DNA of 64,000 bases, from the NCBI GenBank assembly GCA_947846985.1, contig CANTUZ010000002.1, positions 132,349,389-132,413,388 on the forward strand, read 5' to 3'. The notes under the pieces were generated by a model. The model saw nothing but the letters and a program-made list of their open reading frames with translations. It searched no databases and had not been told where the DNA came from. The DNA comes from Fratercula arctica (lineage: Eukaryota > Chordata > Aves > Charadriiformes > Alcidae). The position numbers and the translations under genes were made by a program. Of this stretch, positions 24,409 through 36,684 are shown one piece after another (position 1 is the first letter of the stretch; each line of letters opens with the position of its first letter).

Positions 24409-27400
24409 CAAAAAGTTCATTCAGCATTCATGTCAAGTAGCATCCTCAGCCCAACTCATCCCTGGAGAGGTAAGATGGTATTTTTATTAAACAAAAATGT
24501 AGAAAGTAACAAAGAACGCAGCTGTGTTCCTTGAGTTCCATGCTCTGGAGTTCTCAAGTTTAAGTGGTGACCCAGGACATTCAACAGCTATGGCTACCTG
24601 GATGGAGGTAATGACACATGCTGACAATCATACTGCTAATGCAGCAAAGAGTGCATTTCTCCCATGCAGTCTGGTTAGCCTTCTTAACTCTCTTTGTAGC
24701 CACTGAATTGGGAACACAGTATTTACTGCTGACTCCTGCCTGTAAAATGGAAAATAAATTCAGCTGTGTTTATGTAGAAAAGGAGGAGGAGTTAATCATT
24801 ATGAGGCAAGCGTTAATTGTAATAGCAGTCAGGCCTCCATTTCATAGTCACCTGTGTCAGACCGCGCTCCATTCATGCCCTTGAAGAAGCTTATCCTGTC
24901 CAAAAAATAACACTAAAATCACTGGAATTCTGACCAGTGCAACATGGGTCTTTTTTTCACGGCTGGAAACTGTAATCAGTTTGAAGGGTTTTGTTCACAT
25001 GTGCAAACAGGAGATGCCTAGCAGAGCTCCAAAATCCTGACATCAGGCAAGGTTTTCTGTCTGCTCCGTCAACCAACAGAGAAAACTTTTTATTGGGTAT
25101 TGTGGACTGCTTCAGGAAGGTTTCTGCTCTTTTCGGGATAGCTTGTGCATTTGCTATCGCAGTGGTTGTGTTCAGTATCTCTGATGAAGATAAGGCCACC
25201 AGCTCACTCAGCCTATATGAAAAAAGCCCATAACACAACACTGTAAAAACAAGTAAGACCTCTCTTGTGCTGTGAATTTCCAGCAATGTTCCTACTGTGT
25301 GGTCGAATATATCTTTGAAAATGGTAGCTGTTACCATACCTCTGTTACTTTTTCAGGACCGGTATGGCATCTTTGCAACTGATTGTATGTGTGTGTGTGC
25401 CATTTCTTTCTATCTCATGAAGCTGTGGAAATGAGAATGGGTTCACTAGAAGTTCCTAGAGAAAGGGTCTTTTCTACCCTTTCCATAAATCAAGCAGACA
25501 TTTTCTTGGATGTTACCTTCCATCTTCCAGGCCATAATTCCATTATAACACCTATGCTACTTGAAAAAGGGATGTTATAGCACGGAAAGCGAGTTTAAAG
25601 GGCTTAGTTTTCTGTTTGATGTTGCCAGTGCAATTATTATTATTAAAGTTATTACTGATCATATCCTAATTTTCAGTGATTTAGTCAATATTAAGTGTGT
25701 AATTTATCTTCCAAATATATGTTCCAGTTGAGTACCCTGGGTACATTTGACTGAATTGGAATTTTCCTTGCCTCCTGATGCTGAAAACGGTGCAGTGACC
25801 CAACAAAGAATTTTTTATGTCCATGTCCTCCTCCCATTACCCTGTAATTTTTAATTAAATGGCAATTGGTAGTAATTGACCATTATTCTTCTATCACAAA
25901 TGTGTGCTTGCACTGTGCATGTTTGAATGCGAACTACAGCGGCTTCAGTGATGCTTTCTTATCTACTTTGTCCCCAAAAATCATGATTCTGGTTTGCCTT
26001 GTTGAACGCATGACCTTCTGTAACTATATCCAGTTATTCCTAAATATATAATCAGTGTATAATCAGTTCTGGAACAGGTCTTCATATTTTTCCTTTAGAT
26101 TTCTGGTGTGGCCACGACTGACTTGATTTTACCTAGCTGTCTGATATCAAACCCACCCACAAGCTGGAAGGTATAGAGTGATGGGTTATTTGGGGCAGAC
26201 CCACTTCCTAGTCCATCATATGTGCCAGAACTTACATCTGAATATGGAGAAAGAAATGAAAAGGCCATGTCATGTGAGTCTTGTTTGAAAGATTAAAAAA
26301 AACCCAAACAACCAACCATCCTTAACATTCTAAAGTGGAAATTGTAGAGCTGTACCAAGAAAAAGTGAATTGGCTTACCACCAAGAGTTTCTGTGAACAA
26401 GTATGATGCGTTACTTTCTTAGACTACAAGCTTAAAAAAGACTTCTAAGATGCAACAGTCATGGCTGTCAATCCTGCTTTGAACCGTTGCAGTTTTTCTT
26501 TGCAATTTTACCTTTTCCTGTTCTGACTCAACTTCTCGCATCCACTGTGTTCCTTCTAAGTGAGCTGCAAGCTGCCAGCTTCAAATGCTAGGCAATTTTC
26601 TTGCTGCAAAAGCCTGTGTCAGTTCCTATTTAATGGGGCACCATTATTAACCTTAATTATACTTACAATCTTTAATTACACTCAGATACAATTCTGTCTC
26701 GAAGTTCCATGTCATGATGGACCTGATTTGTGGTCCTGCATGAACTACAATTCTTCATGGTGGTCTTCTTGTGCTTTATTTAAGAACTGAGATAGTTCTA
26801 TCATTTTCCAATTTAACAGAGTCATGTAAATGTAGAGCACTGATGTCCAGTGCAAAATATTTGAGTCACATGTGTGGCCTCTTTTTCTTCATCTGCAGGA
26901 AACAGGCCTGCTGTAAACAGCAGAACCATTTTCTGTAACAATAAGGAAAACAATTTAAGGGTGTCATTTCAGAGTTAGCTTAAGGCATTGCTTGCTATCT
27001 TTCTCTCCCTTCTGCAGAGTAACGCGGAGAAGTTTCATTATCTGGCTGAAAGTCCAGGAAAATGAAAATCAGTATTCTTCATGTGGGCACATGATGGCTG
27101 TTGCAGCTCAAGGACTTTCTGGAACCCCTTCTAGAACATCAGGATTGCCTTTTTTTTAAGGCAGCACATCTTTGATCAGTTTAATCTAACATGGGTATAT
27201 TCTCATTGTGTCCCCTCCTACAGGGTTTATCCTTTTGGATTTTGAGAAAAATATCCAACTAGCTACTACTTGCAATAGGTGCCTCTGGATTCATGTTACT
27301 ATTCACTTAATATTTTGTTGTAGTTTGCATTCACTCCTCTGTGCCCTGTCATAGACATGGGATGAAAACGCTGATTGTAACTTATGTGTAAATGCATGGC

Positions 27401-27850
27401 AAATAAAACAGAGTATTATGTGTATTTCTTCAGCCTGTCAAATATATTGAGATTTGAGAAATTTGGTTGCGTTAACTTTTCATAATATAATGTGAAATCT
27501 TAGAGCAGTGGAATTAATGTACCTGACTATGCACATCAGCAAATACAATGCTTGTAGATGCTATGGTTGTTGGGGGTCTTAGAGGGATTCGTGTTGACTA
27601 AATCAAATAACCCTTTTCAATGAAAAACACAATCTCCATTGTTGATACCTGGTGATTAAAATGGGTAGGTAGAAGACCTACTCATTGTTACTCATACCAA
27701 AATACTGGCCCACATACTTGTGCCCTTCCTCCCCACCTTTAAGCAATGCATCCAGCACCCATTGGATATTGTTTATCTTTGTACCTTTTATAAATTGAGT
27801 GCCAAAGAGGGAGAAAATCCCTGAAGATATGTCTATACTCTGCCTCACTT
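24409..27850. other. Unassigned sequence
   Basis: From 24957 to 25337 a 126-codon minus-strand frame with a true ATG is open, and the plus strand is open over much of the same segment. No known domain is visible in either. An A/C-rich tract lies at 26296-26320. Confidence 0.35.
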
Positions 27851-27872
27851 TTTTTTTTTTTTTTCTTTTTTT
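27851..27872. repeat. T-rich tract
   Basis: A run of T with a single C, directly upstream of the candidate exon at 27883, where it would serve as a polypyrimidine tract. Confidence 0.8.
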
Positions 27873-27882
27873 ACCATTTCAG

Positions 27883-28045
27883 TTTAATGGGAAAGTGTTG
27901 AAGTTCCACATGAATGTGTGTGAAACAGCCTGGCATCCAAAAATCATTTGGTTGCACCTTGCAGTCTCCACCCTGGAGACTGAAGTGTACTTGAGCCTGG
28001 TCCTTCTGCTCCATCCTCATAACCAGTTTCTGGCAAAATTCCCAG
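27883..28045 (+). other. Candidate 163-nt coding exon, product unrecognised
   Basis: A very long polypyrimidine tract ending TACCATTTCAG (AG at 27881-27882) and a good donor (CCCAG|GTATGT, GT at 28046-28047) bracket 163 bases. Only the frame starting at the first base is open. It begins FNGKVLKFHMNVCETAW and ends FLAKFPG, and the exon would leave in phase 1. The opening residues loosely recall the start of a DM10 (EFHC-type) repeat, but the remainder does not follow that family, so I do not assign it. Its entry phase matches the exit phase of the 21734-21793 candidate. Confidence 0.3.
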
Positions 28046-29120
28046 GTATGTAGTGGTATCATTTAGGTCTTGATCTGCTGTTAAATGTGTCTGTTATTAA
28101 GAACAGAAAATGGGCTAAAATGAGAGATTTCTTAGATGTTCCAATTGAATTATCATCTTTTGCATCTAACTCTATTGAATTCTTTTTTCACCTGAGAGAA
28201 TTTTCCCAAAACATCTTTTTCACAACTGTGCTGTGTGCATCTTTCATGGCTGATTTTTGTAAAACTTGGTAGCTTTTTCCAAAGATGGAATTTGATAGGT
28301 CTAATTATCAGTGGATGAACATGAAAATGAAACTAGAGTTTCTTGTGTTTACAGAGACTGCTAGGATTTTCAGCAACGATGACTCAGGATACATAAGCAT
28401 GTATGGCTTAGAAAGTGATTAATATACAATGTTTTGACAGATTTTGCTTACCGTTACTGAAGTTGTTGATGGCTGGTTGTTGCTGTAAAGGTTAAAATAG
28501 TTATTTTAATATAGTTTGGTGAAGGAATCTGTAGAGTAATTTCTCTGCAAGTTTCAATTCTGCTGAGTTTTGGTGTTTTTTTTATAAAAGGTATTCCTTT
28601 TGAGTATGAATTAATATTGAGAGATGAAAAGCAGAAAAATAATTTGACCTTTCACTGTTGAAAGCATAAATATTTATAGTTTTCTTCAATTATGTTTACT
28701 GGATTTGAAAAGGATTAAGTGAATAGTAATATTGAACACCTATAATATATGGCCTTTTGACCTATGGTGAACTGTAATTGTTCTTTCTTAGTTAAAACAC
28801 TTCCACATTGTAGGGATTTCCAATATAAATGCAGTCAGATTAAAGTGCACCAGCACTTCCTTACCATCTGGGAAAGGTGGTATCCTTTCAGGAAAGCTGG
28901 ATTGGAATGATAAGAAGCATTACATAGCATAGGACTGAGAAATGATAGTGCTAATGAGCTTTTCTCTTCAGTAATACTGAAGTAATTGCCCTCCCTCTCC
29001 AGATCAGCAGCAAGGGAGATCTCTTCTTAGCAATAAAAAACAATAAATTATTGGTGTGACTTATTACCGAATAATTTGTGTTCATGGATCAGGTTTCTGC
29101 TCTGAAGGTAATGCACAAAT
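28046..29120. other. AT-rich sequence, nothing recognised
   Basis: No exon or repeat family supported. Confidence 0.35.
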
Positions 29121-29190
29121 ATGATTCTCGGTCAAAAGCTTGACCAAAAGCTTGGTCTTGGCCAAAAGATGATTCTTGGTCAGAAGCACT
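29121..29190. repeat. Short imperfect tandem repeat
   Basis: ATGATTCTCGGTCAAAAGC at 29121 recurs as ATGATTCTTGGTCAGAAGC at 29169 (period 48). Between them the submotif CCAAAAG/TCAAAAGCTTG repeats three more times. The result is a small degenerate minisatellite. Confidence 0.75.
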
Positions 29191-30449
29191 CAAAAAAGTC
29201 AAGAGCAAAGAAAGGTGAATACTCCACCCATATCATGGTGCTTCACCTGCAGAATTCATTTACATCCAACTTGTCCACACAGTCAGATTGCTCTGTAGTT
29301 TGCGATTGCTTATTATCATCTGTGAAGCACGATGGGAATGGCTACTTGGAGGAGTGATGGAAAGGGTTAGCTGCTGCCACCAGTGTTATTCATCTGCCTT
29401 GCATCAGTTGCTGAAGTTTGATATGTTGTCAAGAAAGATGTCAGCCAAAAACTAGCTGTGGGCTGAATGAATTACTTTGAGGAAGGCAGTCCGCTCTTAC
29501 CTATTTCTTTGTTGTTTACTCCTCAGTTATGAGAAGGGATTAGATATTTACTGTGCACCCACAGTACAGTTGAACTTTATAAATCAAATGTTGTCAGGAC
29601 TCGGTGAATTTATTGTGCATTTCCAGATTGACTGCTGTGTGCATATTTGTGTAGAAACACAGGCAGTGGGACTCAAACCTGGGGGAAGGTAGGTTGTCAA
29701 CTGAATTCAAACTTGCCACTTAAATCTTGTTCTAGGAGAATATTACTCTTCAATATACTCAACTACAACATCAGACAGAAAATTTTTCTGCCCATGACTG
29801 ACTGCTCTTAGAGGCTTCTTCTCCTCAATCCCACTGATTTACTCCACTGCAGGTGTTTGCCTGTCTCTAGCAGTCCATCTATGATTTACTGGGAATCCTG
29901 AGCTTGTCCTCTTTGGATCTAAAATTTGCAAAGTACGTCCTGCTTCTCAACCCTGATACTTAACAGCACAGCTTGGCTTTGAAACTTTTACTTATGCTTG
30001 ATACGCCATAGTTCTATGTTCATGATAGAACATACATATTTTATTGACTGGAGCTGCCTCCAGTATAGTGCACTCCTCAAAGAAAATTAAAAAAAAGCCC
30101 AACAAACAAACAAAAACCTCAGCAATCACGAAAAATTACTTTTCATATGTAAAATTCCCAACCCTACATGCGCCCCATAGTCCACCTACCTTTTTTCTCG
30201 TGATGATCTACTTTCCAGATGGGCCATTTTACATGTGCAGTTCTGCAGTTGCTTAGTTGAAAGTCCTCTGAAAAGGACTCAGCATTTCACTCATGGCTAC
30301 TGCCTGCTTAACCCTTGACTCTCCCTGATCATGGATGAACTTGCTGTGAGTTAGAATTCAGTTGGACTTTTTAAAATGCTTTCTGAAAAATAAAATAAAT
30401 TTCCTTATATTCAGAACAATATGATAGAGATTTTGTGTCAACAGGTTCC
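29191..30449. other. Unassigned sequence
   Basis: Contains an A-rich/ACAA simple tract at 30087-30118. No exon supported. Confidence 0.35.
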
Positions 30450-31058
30450 GTGAGGAAACTTGTATTAGAAATAGTGTGACCAGCAGAAGTAGGGAGGTGA
30501 TTGTCCCCCTGTACTCAGCACTGGTGAGGCCACACCTTGAGTATTGTGTCCAGTTCTGGGCACCTCAGTATGAGAGAGATATCGAGGTGCTGGAGCGAGT
30601 GCAGAGGAGGGCAATGAAGCTGGTGAAGGGCCTGCAGAATAAATCTTATGAGGAGTGACTGAAGGAGCTGGGCCTGTTTAGTTTGAGGAAGAGGAGGCTG
30701 AGGGGAGACCTCATCACTCTCTACAACTACTTGAAAGGACATTGTAGAGAGGCTGGTGCTGGTCTCTTCTCACAGGTAATTAGCGATAGAACAAAAGGGA
30801 ATGGCTTCAAGCTGCAGCAGGGTAGGTTTAGACTGGACATTAGGAAAAAATTCTTCACAGAAAGAGGGGTCAGACACTGGAATAGGCTGCCCAGGGAGGT
30901 GGTGGAGTCACCGTCCCTCAATGTGCTTAAGAGTCGTTTGGATGTGGTGTTAGGGGATATGGTGTAGGGGAGAACTTTGTAGAGTGGGGTTGATGGTTGG
31001 ACTCGATGATCCCAAGGGTCTTTTCCAACCTAAATGATTCTATGATTCTATGAATCTG
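30450..31058 (+). repeat. CR1 LINE fragment, relatively well preserved
   Basis: Plus-strand CR1, 5'-truncated, with an intact 3' end: GGTTGGACTCGATGATCCCA, then 'tccaacctaaatgattctatgattctatga' octamers ending near 31052. The ORF2 C-terminus is readable from about 30476 ([20 protein letters not shown]) to the natural stop at about 30965 (DVVLGDMV). It is interrupted by one TGA at about 30656, where arginine is expected, consistent with CpG decay of CGA. One such lesson-sized defect suggests a younger copy than the others here. It is not autonomous. Confidence 0.95.
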
Positions 31059-34000
31059 TCAATCTATGTAACATATTTTATCTAATATAGAGAATTGAAT
31101 TGTATAAATGGTATGTATCAAAACAAGTAAATAAAGTTAGACTAAGTCAGGTATTCAACATATAAATATTTCCAGAAATGTTTTTTCATATCACAGATGC
31201 AGGGGCTTGACAGATAGGACAGTGCACTCCAGTGCTCTGTGCTTCCTTTCTTCAACCTGTATGTTAATATTTGGTTGCAAGAAAACTGGGACAAAGAAAC
31301 ATTTAATATGATCCTAAGTCAATTTGAGGGAATTCTCCTTCATGAGCAGTATCCAGATTTACTGTCATAGTGGATATGCATTCACATTTTTGGAAGTCAC
31401 AAGGAACAACTTTTATAACAGAAGAGGGTACCTGAGGAATGGACAGAGTAATGTTGTAACTAAATGTGTAAGCAGATGCTTACTTACAAAATGTATGTTG
31501 TGCTTTTAGAGATTTATAACCCTGAAGCTCTTCATTATGCCCTCCTCCATTGAGATAGGATAAATGAATTTGTACATGCTCCAAGTACATTTCAGCAGAG
31601 AGTGAAACAGGTTCGCATAAAGTAGTATCAGTAATATTAAATAGCTACTGTTTTTTCCATGTGTTTTCTTTCTTATCTAAGTGACTGTCCCAAAATTAAA
31701 CTGCATTTATTTAGCTGAGCTTTGTTGGTTATCAAAACAGTATCTTTCCTTGCAATTTTAAACTTCATTCCTAATGTATTTTATTTAGATTACTTTAGAT
31801 TGGGAATTAAATAGAAACCATACTAGGAAGAGAAAAAATCAAATCCTATTGCTCAGAAGAGTTAGTAAAATGAGGGCAATATGTGCCAAACCTTGCTTCT
31901 GGATTTTACCTGAAAGGATCCTTCCTCTGTATCTTTTCCTTTTCCTAGATTGTGACACAACAGACATATGTAAGATGATTTAGAATTCTGGGTAAATTTT
32001 AGAGGATACAGATGGGAAAATATGAAGTAGAGAGAACGGAAAGGAATTTAAGGTGGCTAAAGATTTAGTAAAGGAAGATGATGGTTTATGTTGAAAGGTC
32101 AACAATCAGAGTGTAAGTACATCATTAGCAGAATTCATTAAGGTTTGTTCTTTGGTGAATTTTGGTTTTAATAATTGGGTCAATTATTTTTGTATAAAGA
32201 AGTAGGTGGTTTCTAAAATTTTGTTTTCTGATAACATATACTGGGGAAAGTGCTAAGAAATGCGTTTTTAGATTAAATATTGTATGGTGACCAGAACAAA
32301 CTACTTACACTGTCCATGAACTTAGGGGGACATAAACTCTTCAGGAAAAAAAGAAACTTTGGAAAAGCCTTAAAAGATGGACACTAACATCAAGAAACAG
32401 CTATTTTTAAGATAGGAATTTATTGAATCATATTATGGATGTAGTGTATTATATGATGAGATTCTCAGAAGTGTTGCAAATGATGTTAGTAAAATTAAAA
32501 TACAGTCCAATAAGAAAAGATAGTTTATCATATATAAAGCAAAAAACTCCAAACTCTGTGACTTGAACTCAGCTGGCTTTCACTAAAGTTGTATATTGTA
32601 AGTGTTCAATTATTGTTAACATCCTGGCAATAAGACAAATGCAAATTTTCAGTGTTGCATGAAATATTACAAAGTGCTACTTGTTTTAAATGAGTTTAAG
32701 GTTATGGGTTAAAAATAAATGTATTGAATTATTTGCAAAATCATATGTGACCATTTAAATAAAGGAGTCATTACAATACATCAATCCAAGGGACCCGTTT
32801 TGGGACTTTTCTATGCAACCCTGATTGTGGCATTTCTTTGTTCATAGTCCTATATATTTTCCTTTTAATATACAGATTTTTATGGAATTATTGTAAAATT
32901 GGATGTTATTCATTGCTGCAATTGTTCTGCATTTTGTTTTTGTGTAGAAATCACATCCAGAGCTATGCTCTCTATATTGTAGTTCCAGTTCTATCTTCTA
33001 GGTGAGGTTATATTTTTTTACTGCTTGTTAAAGTCAAGCAGAAAAAATCGTTGATATGTGTCTGTACCAAATTCTTGTACATGCACCAAGTAGAAATAAA
33101 TAAGATAAAATAACCCCAAATCCTACTAAGAGCAGTGATAGTGCTTGATAAAGTCCTTGGGAACTGCAATAGGTACAAATAAACCCTCCAGTCCTGGAAA
33201 TGATCAATGGCAGGTAGGCAGTCTCCTTTTGGTTATATTTCTTCTATTGTTCTGGTATGGACAATTACCATGTCAAAGGACTTAACCAACTGCTTTAAAA
33301 TGTCATTAATTTTCTTAAATGAAATGTATCACAGGAAATAGCTCCAGTGCTTAATTTCAGAAGCTTGGATAATATACTGTGGACCTATCTTGGGACAAGC
33401 AGTCCTCTAACATTTGTTTGCCCTTGAGATTTAGAAGGAATCGTATCTATAGTATTCATAATAAGTAGCAATTTAACCAAGTTCAAATTAGATGTGAACA
33501 AATGGATTAACAAGCACCTCATTAAAATTTTAATTTCCATTTCATTTATCACTTTTAATAGAATCAACTCTGTTTCAGGATGGGGGAGGATTCATTTCCA
33601 AGTATAACATTAATTTCACTTGTTTTTAGCAATAGCTTGAATTTTTTTATAAAATATACTTTATGTAGTTTCAAAGTATCTGACCTGCACATAAAACTAA
33701 TAAATGTTTAAAGAATAAGGAAAATCTAGATTGATTTAGTGGATATTTTTTAAAGTACTGAACTTTACCGTACAGTTGTCTGTAGTATTTTCCTCTAAGT
33801 GCTGATGTGTGCTTACTTTTAATGATTTTTAAGAAGAATAAATGAATTTAAAATAAGCACATATTGGGGAGTTATTTAAATAATTTCACTGAAAATATCA
33901 GTGTAAATATTTCAGAAGTAAATTCTGACTTTTAAACTTTACATTCAGATTCCAACTTCAAAGCGATATTTTGAAGTACTTAGAATTCCTTGGATAGCAT

Positions 34001-34889
34001 ATATCATAAACGTGTGCAGAATTTTCATAATTTAATGTTTTCTTTCAAATATGCTATTCTAAAGCTCCAACTTGAATATACCTGTTACTGAAGAATGATT
34101 TTATAGAAAAGTGCACATCTTAAAAATGTATTCTATTAACATATTTATTTTCAAGGGAAAAATAAAATAAATTATGGGAATAGAAGAATGGTATCTTGTG
34201 GTGGTTCATCTGTCCTTTGAAGTTCCTGTATTCAGTAGTGATGTGTTCCAGGTGTCAGGTGCCAGTTTTTTCATTACAGAAAGGTTTTTCCACAGGCATG
34301 TTTTTCCCCAAATATTTACTTCATGCTCTTTTCCATTTTGCACTGGCATGTATTATACTGATCACTGACAGAAACAGAATAATTGTTTAGGGCCCTTTTT
34401 CTATGTAGCACCAATACGAATGTCAAATTCTTGTGTCTGTCAAATAATTTAGAGAGATCAGATCATTTTAAATTTTTACACAGCGTATGTGAAAGCAAGT
34501 AGTTTTCACTGTAATGGCAGGCTGTGTGCTTGAGAGAGAGAAAAGAAGAATGAGAATAGTATTTCAGGCATTTGCAAGATTCTTCCAGAACATGTTTTGG
34601 GCAAGACAGAAAAAAATAATATAAACAAACAAATATCTGAGAAAGAATCCAAAACAAATAAGTATGTTGCTTATTTAAGATGGAAAAATATATATTAGGT
34701 TTCTTGGGTGTCAGTGCAGGTCAAGGCTAAACTTGATCATCATGTTTTTTGGTGTTTTTTTTCCTAAATATTTAAATGTAACTTATCTGTAATATTGTAA
34801 TCAATTTTAGACAACTGTTTTTCACTGAATTGATTGCAGCTATGGCAAAAATCTAAAACTGAAATAGGTACCAGAGCATTCAGTAGGAT
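31059..34889. other. AT-rich sequence, nothing recognised
   Basis: Long AT-rich stretch without supported exon, RNA gene or repeat family. Confidence 0.35.
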
Positions 34890-34958
34890 CTTAAAAAAAA
34901 CCAAAAAACACAACAAAAACCAACCAACCAAACAAAAAAAACCCCAAACACCCCTCAG
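34890..34958. repeat. A/C-rich simple sequence
   Basis: A-runs separated by CC with ACCAACCAACC units on the plus strand, same style as 24349-24408. Confidence 0.8.
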
Positions 34959-36684
34959 GAATTAATTTAAAATAAAGCTGATCATTCTAAGAGTAGCCTC
35001 TATCATATTAAACCATGTTTCTCACTGTTTTTCAGTTTAGGTGGTTCTGAGAACCCAGAAAAACTATCTTAGCTGGTTAAGAAAACCATAATTCGGGAAA
35101 ATGATCTGATTTCACATCTGAAAGATAAAGAAAGATTAAAGATAAAGAAGCCTTGCGTGAGTGCATACATATATGCATGTGGTAGTGTTTTTGAATGCTG
35201 CCGAGAGTGTCTGAGTACTTTCTTCAGGGAGAGCTGTATGAGCAGGTTAACGAGGACAAAAGGTTGTCTGGATATAAGTGATGTATCAGGTCAGATTAAA
35301 TATGTTTTGAGGCCTCTGTTGTTCCACTGCTTCAACAGCCTGACTTTCTCTTCTGCTAGATTCCTTTATGTTTTTGAACTTCTGTTTGGCAAAAGAATAA
35401 GTAGAATCCTTTCTTTTTCTTGAGTCTTCTTTTTGTTCTTCAGAGTTTTGTTTTGTCTCGCCACAAGTTTATGTTCTCTGTAATTATATCTCTGGTATAA
35501 AGATGTCTAATTTCATGTACCTTGATGTCACCTTAGGTCCGCAAATTCATTTATATCATACAGATGCAGAGCTAATTTATAATAGATGCCATTTTGTAAA
35601 TCATACCTTACTGTACTATTTTATTAAGTAATGTTTTGACAAGTTCTAATCAAACTTTTCTTTCTAACTTGGAGACAAAAGAATATGTCAAGGCACTAAA
35701 GGGTACTTTGAGTTATTAAGGTAAATTAATTCTAGTAATTGCTATGAAGGTAGAAGATTGAAGTACAGGCTAAGGTTAATAAAGATAATTTAGACATTTT
35801 ATTTATATATATACTTTGTGTTTCTGTCAGGATTTACATTTCCCAGAATGCCTATTTAGCATGGATTTCAACTAGTGGACTGAATGTAACTGAAGATCAG
35901 GCACATAGCTGGAAAAGTACAAATAACTTTTTGATCTTTTTTCCAGAAGCTACAGATTCCTCCTGGAAAATGAAGTCACAGTTTATTGAAAAGATATCTT
36001 GCGGGGGGGGTGGGGGGGGAAGAAAAAAACAAATAAAACTAAAACCCAGAGAAGAGCAAAAAAGAGTCTGTTAAGCTCATTTGGCTGGGTATTTTCAAAG
36101 ACACAGCATTGTCTTTCTGCCGTTAAAAAATCACATGAAAAAACCCTGATCTTTTAAGGAAATATCTCTCTTTTACAGAAAGGCATATGCGGTGAATAAG
36201 CATTTCTGTTCTGAGTATTTCTGTTCTAAGAATTACTAATGCACAAGATGATGATGAAATATTGTCATCAAAGGCAAGTCTCCAACACTGACAGGTATTT
36301 TTTAACATTCTTGTGATTGAAAGACTCAGAGCACTTTTCTTTTTGTATCTTTTTAGCGTCTTAATCAAAATGTCTAAGGTACACAGCTGAATGCTTACAA
36401 GTCTAACTAGTCTCTGGGGGCCTATGATGGCTTGCACATTTCTGATATTATTTGACGGATTATACATTAGGCCACTTCAAGCATTGTTCGAGTCAGTAGA
36501 CAATCCAAAACCATAGTGCAAAGTGGTTTTTAGTAAAAATCTAGTGAAAAGATTTCTTCCCACTTAAGTGAATGAATGGCAATAATATTTACATAGAAAT
36601 GCTCCTCTGATGCCTGTTATGACTTAAATCTTTAGATTTTGAGATTGATCATGTAGATCAGTTTCAAGTTTAGAGATTATCATC
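34959..36684. other. AT-rich sequence with one G-run
   Basis: A G-rich run at 36003-36020 is listed separately. A short repeat of ATTTCTGTTCT (period 18) lies near 36204-36233. Nothing else is recognised. Confidence 0.35.
36003..36020 (+). repeat. G-run with quadruplex potential
   Basis: Two uninterrupted G-runs of about eight separated by a single T. Four stacked G-triplets can be drawn from it, so G-quadruplex formation is possible. Confidence 0.75.

Noticed and set aside
27883..27960. Resemblance of the candidate exon's start to a DM10 (EFHC-type) repeat
   Set aside because: Only the first eight or so residues fit, and the rest of the exon does not follow the family.
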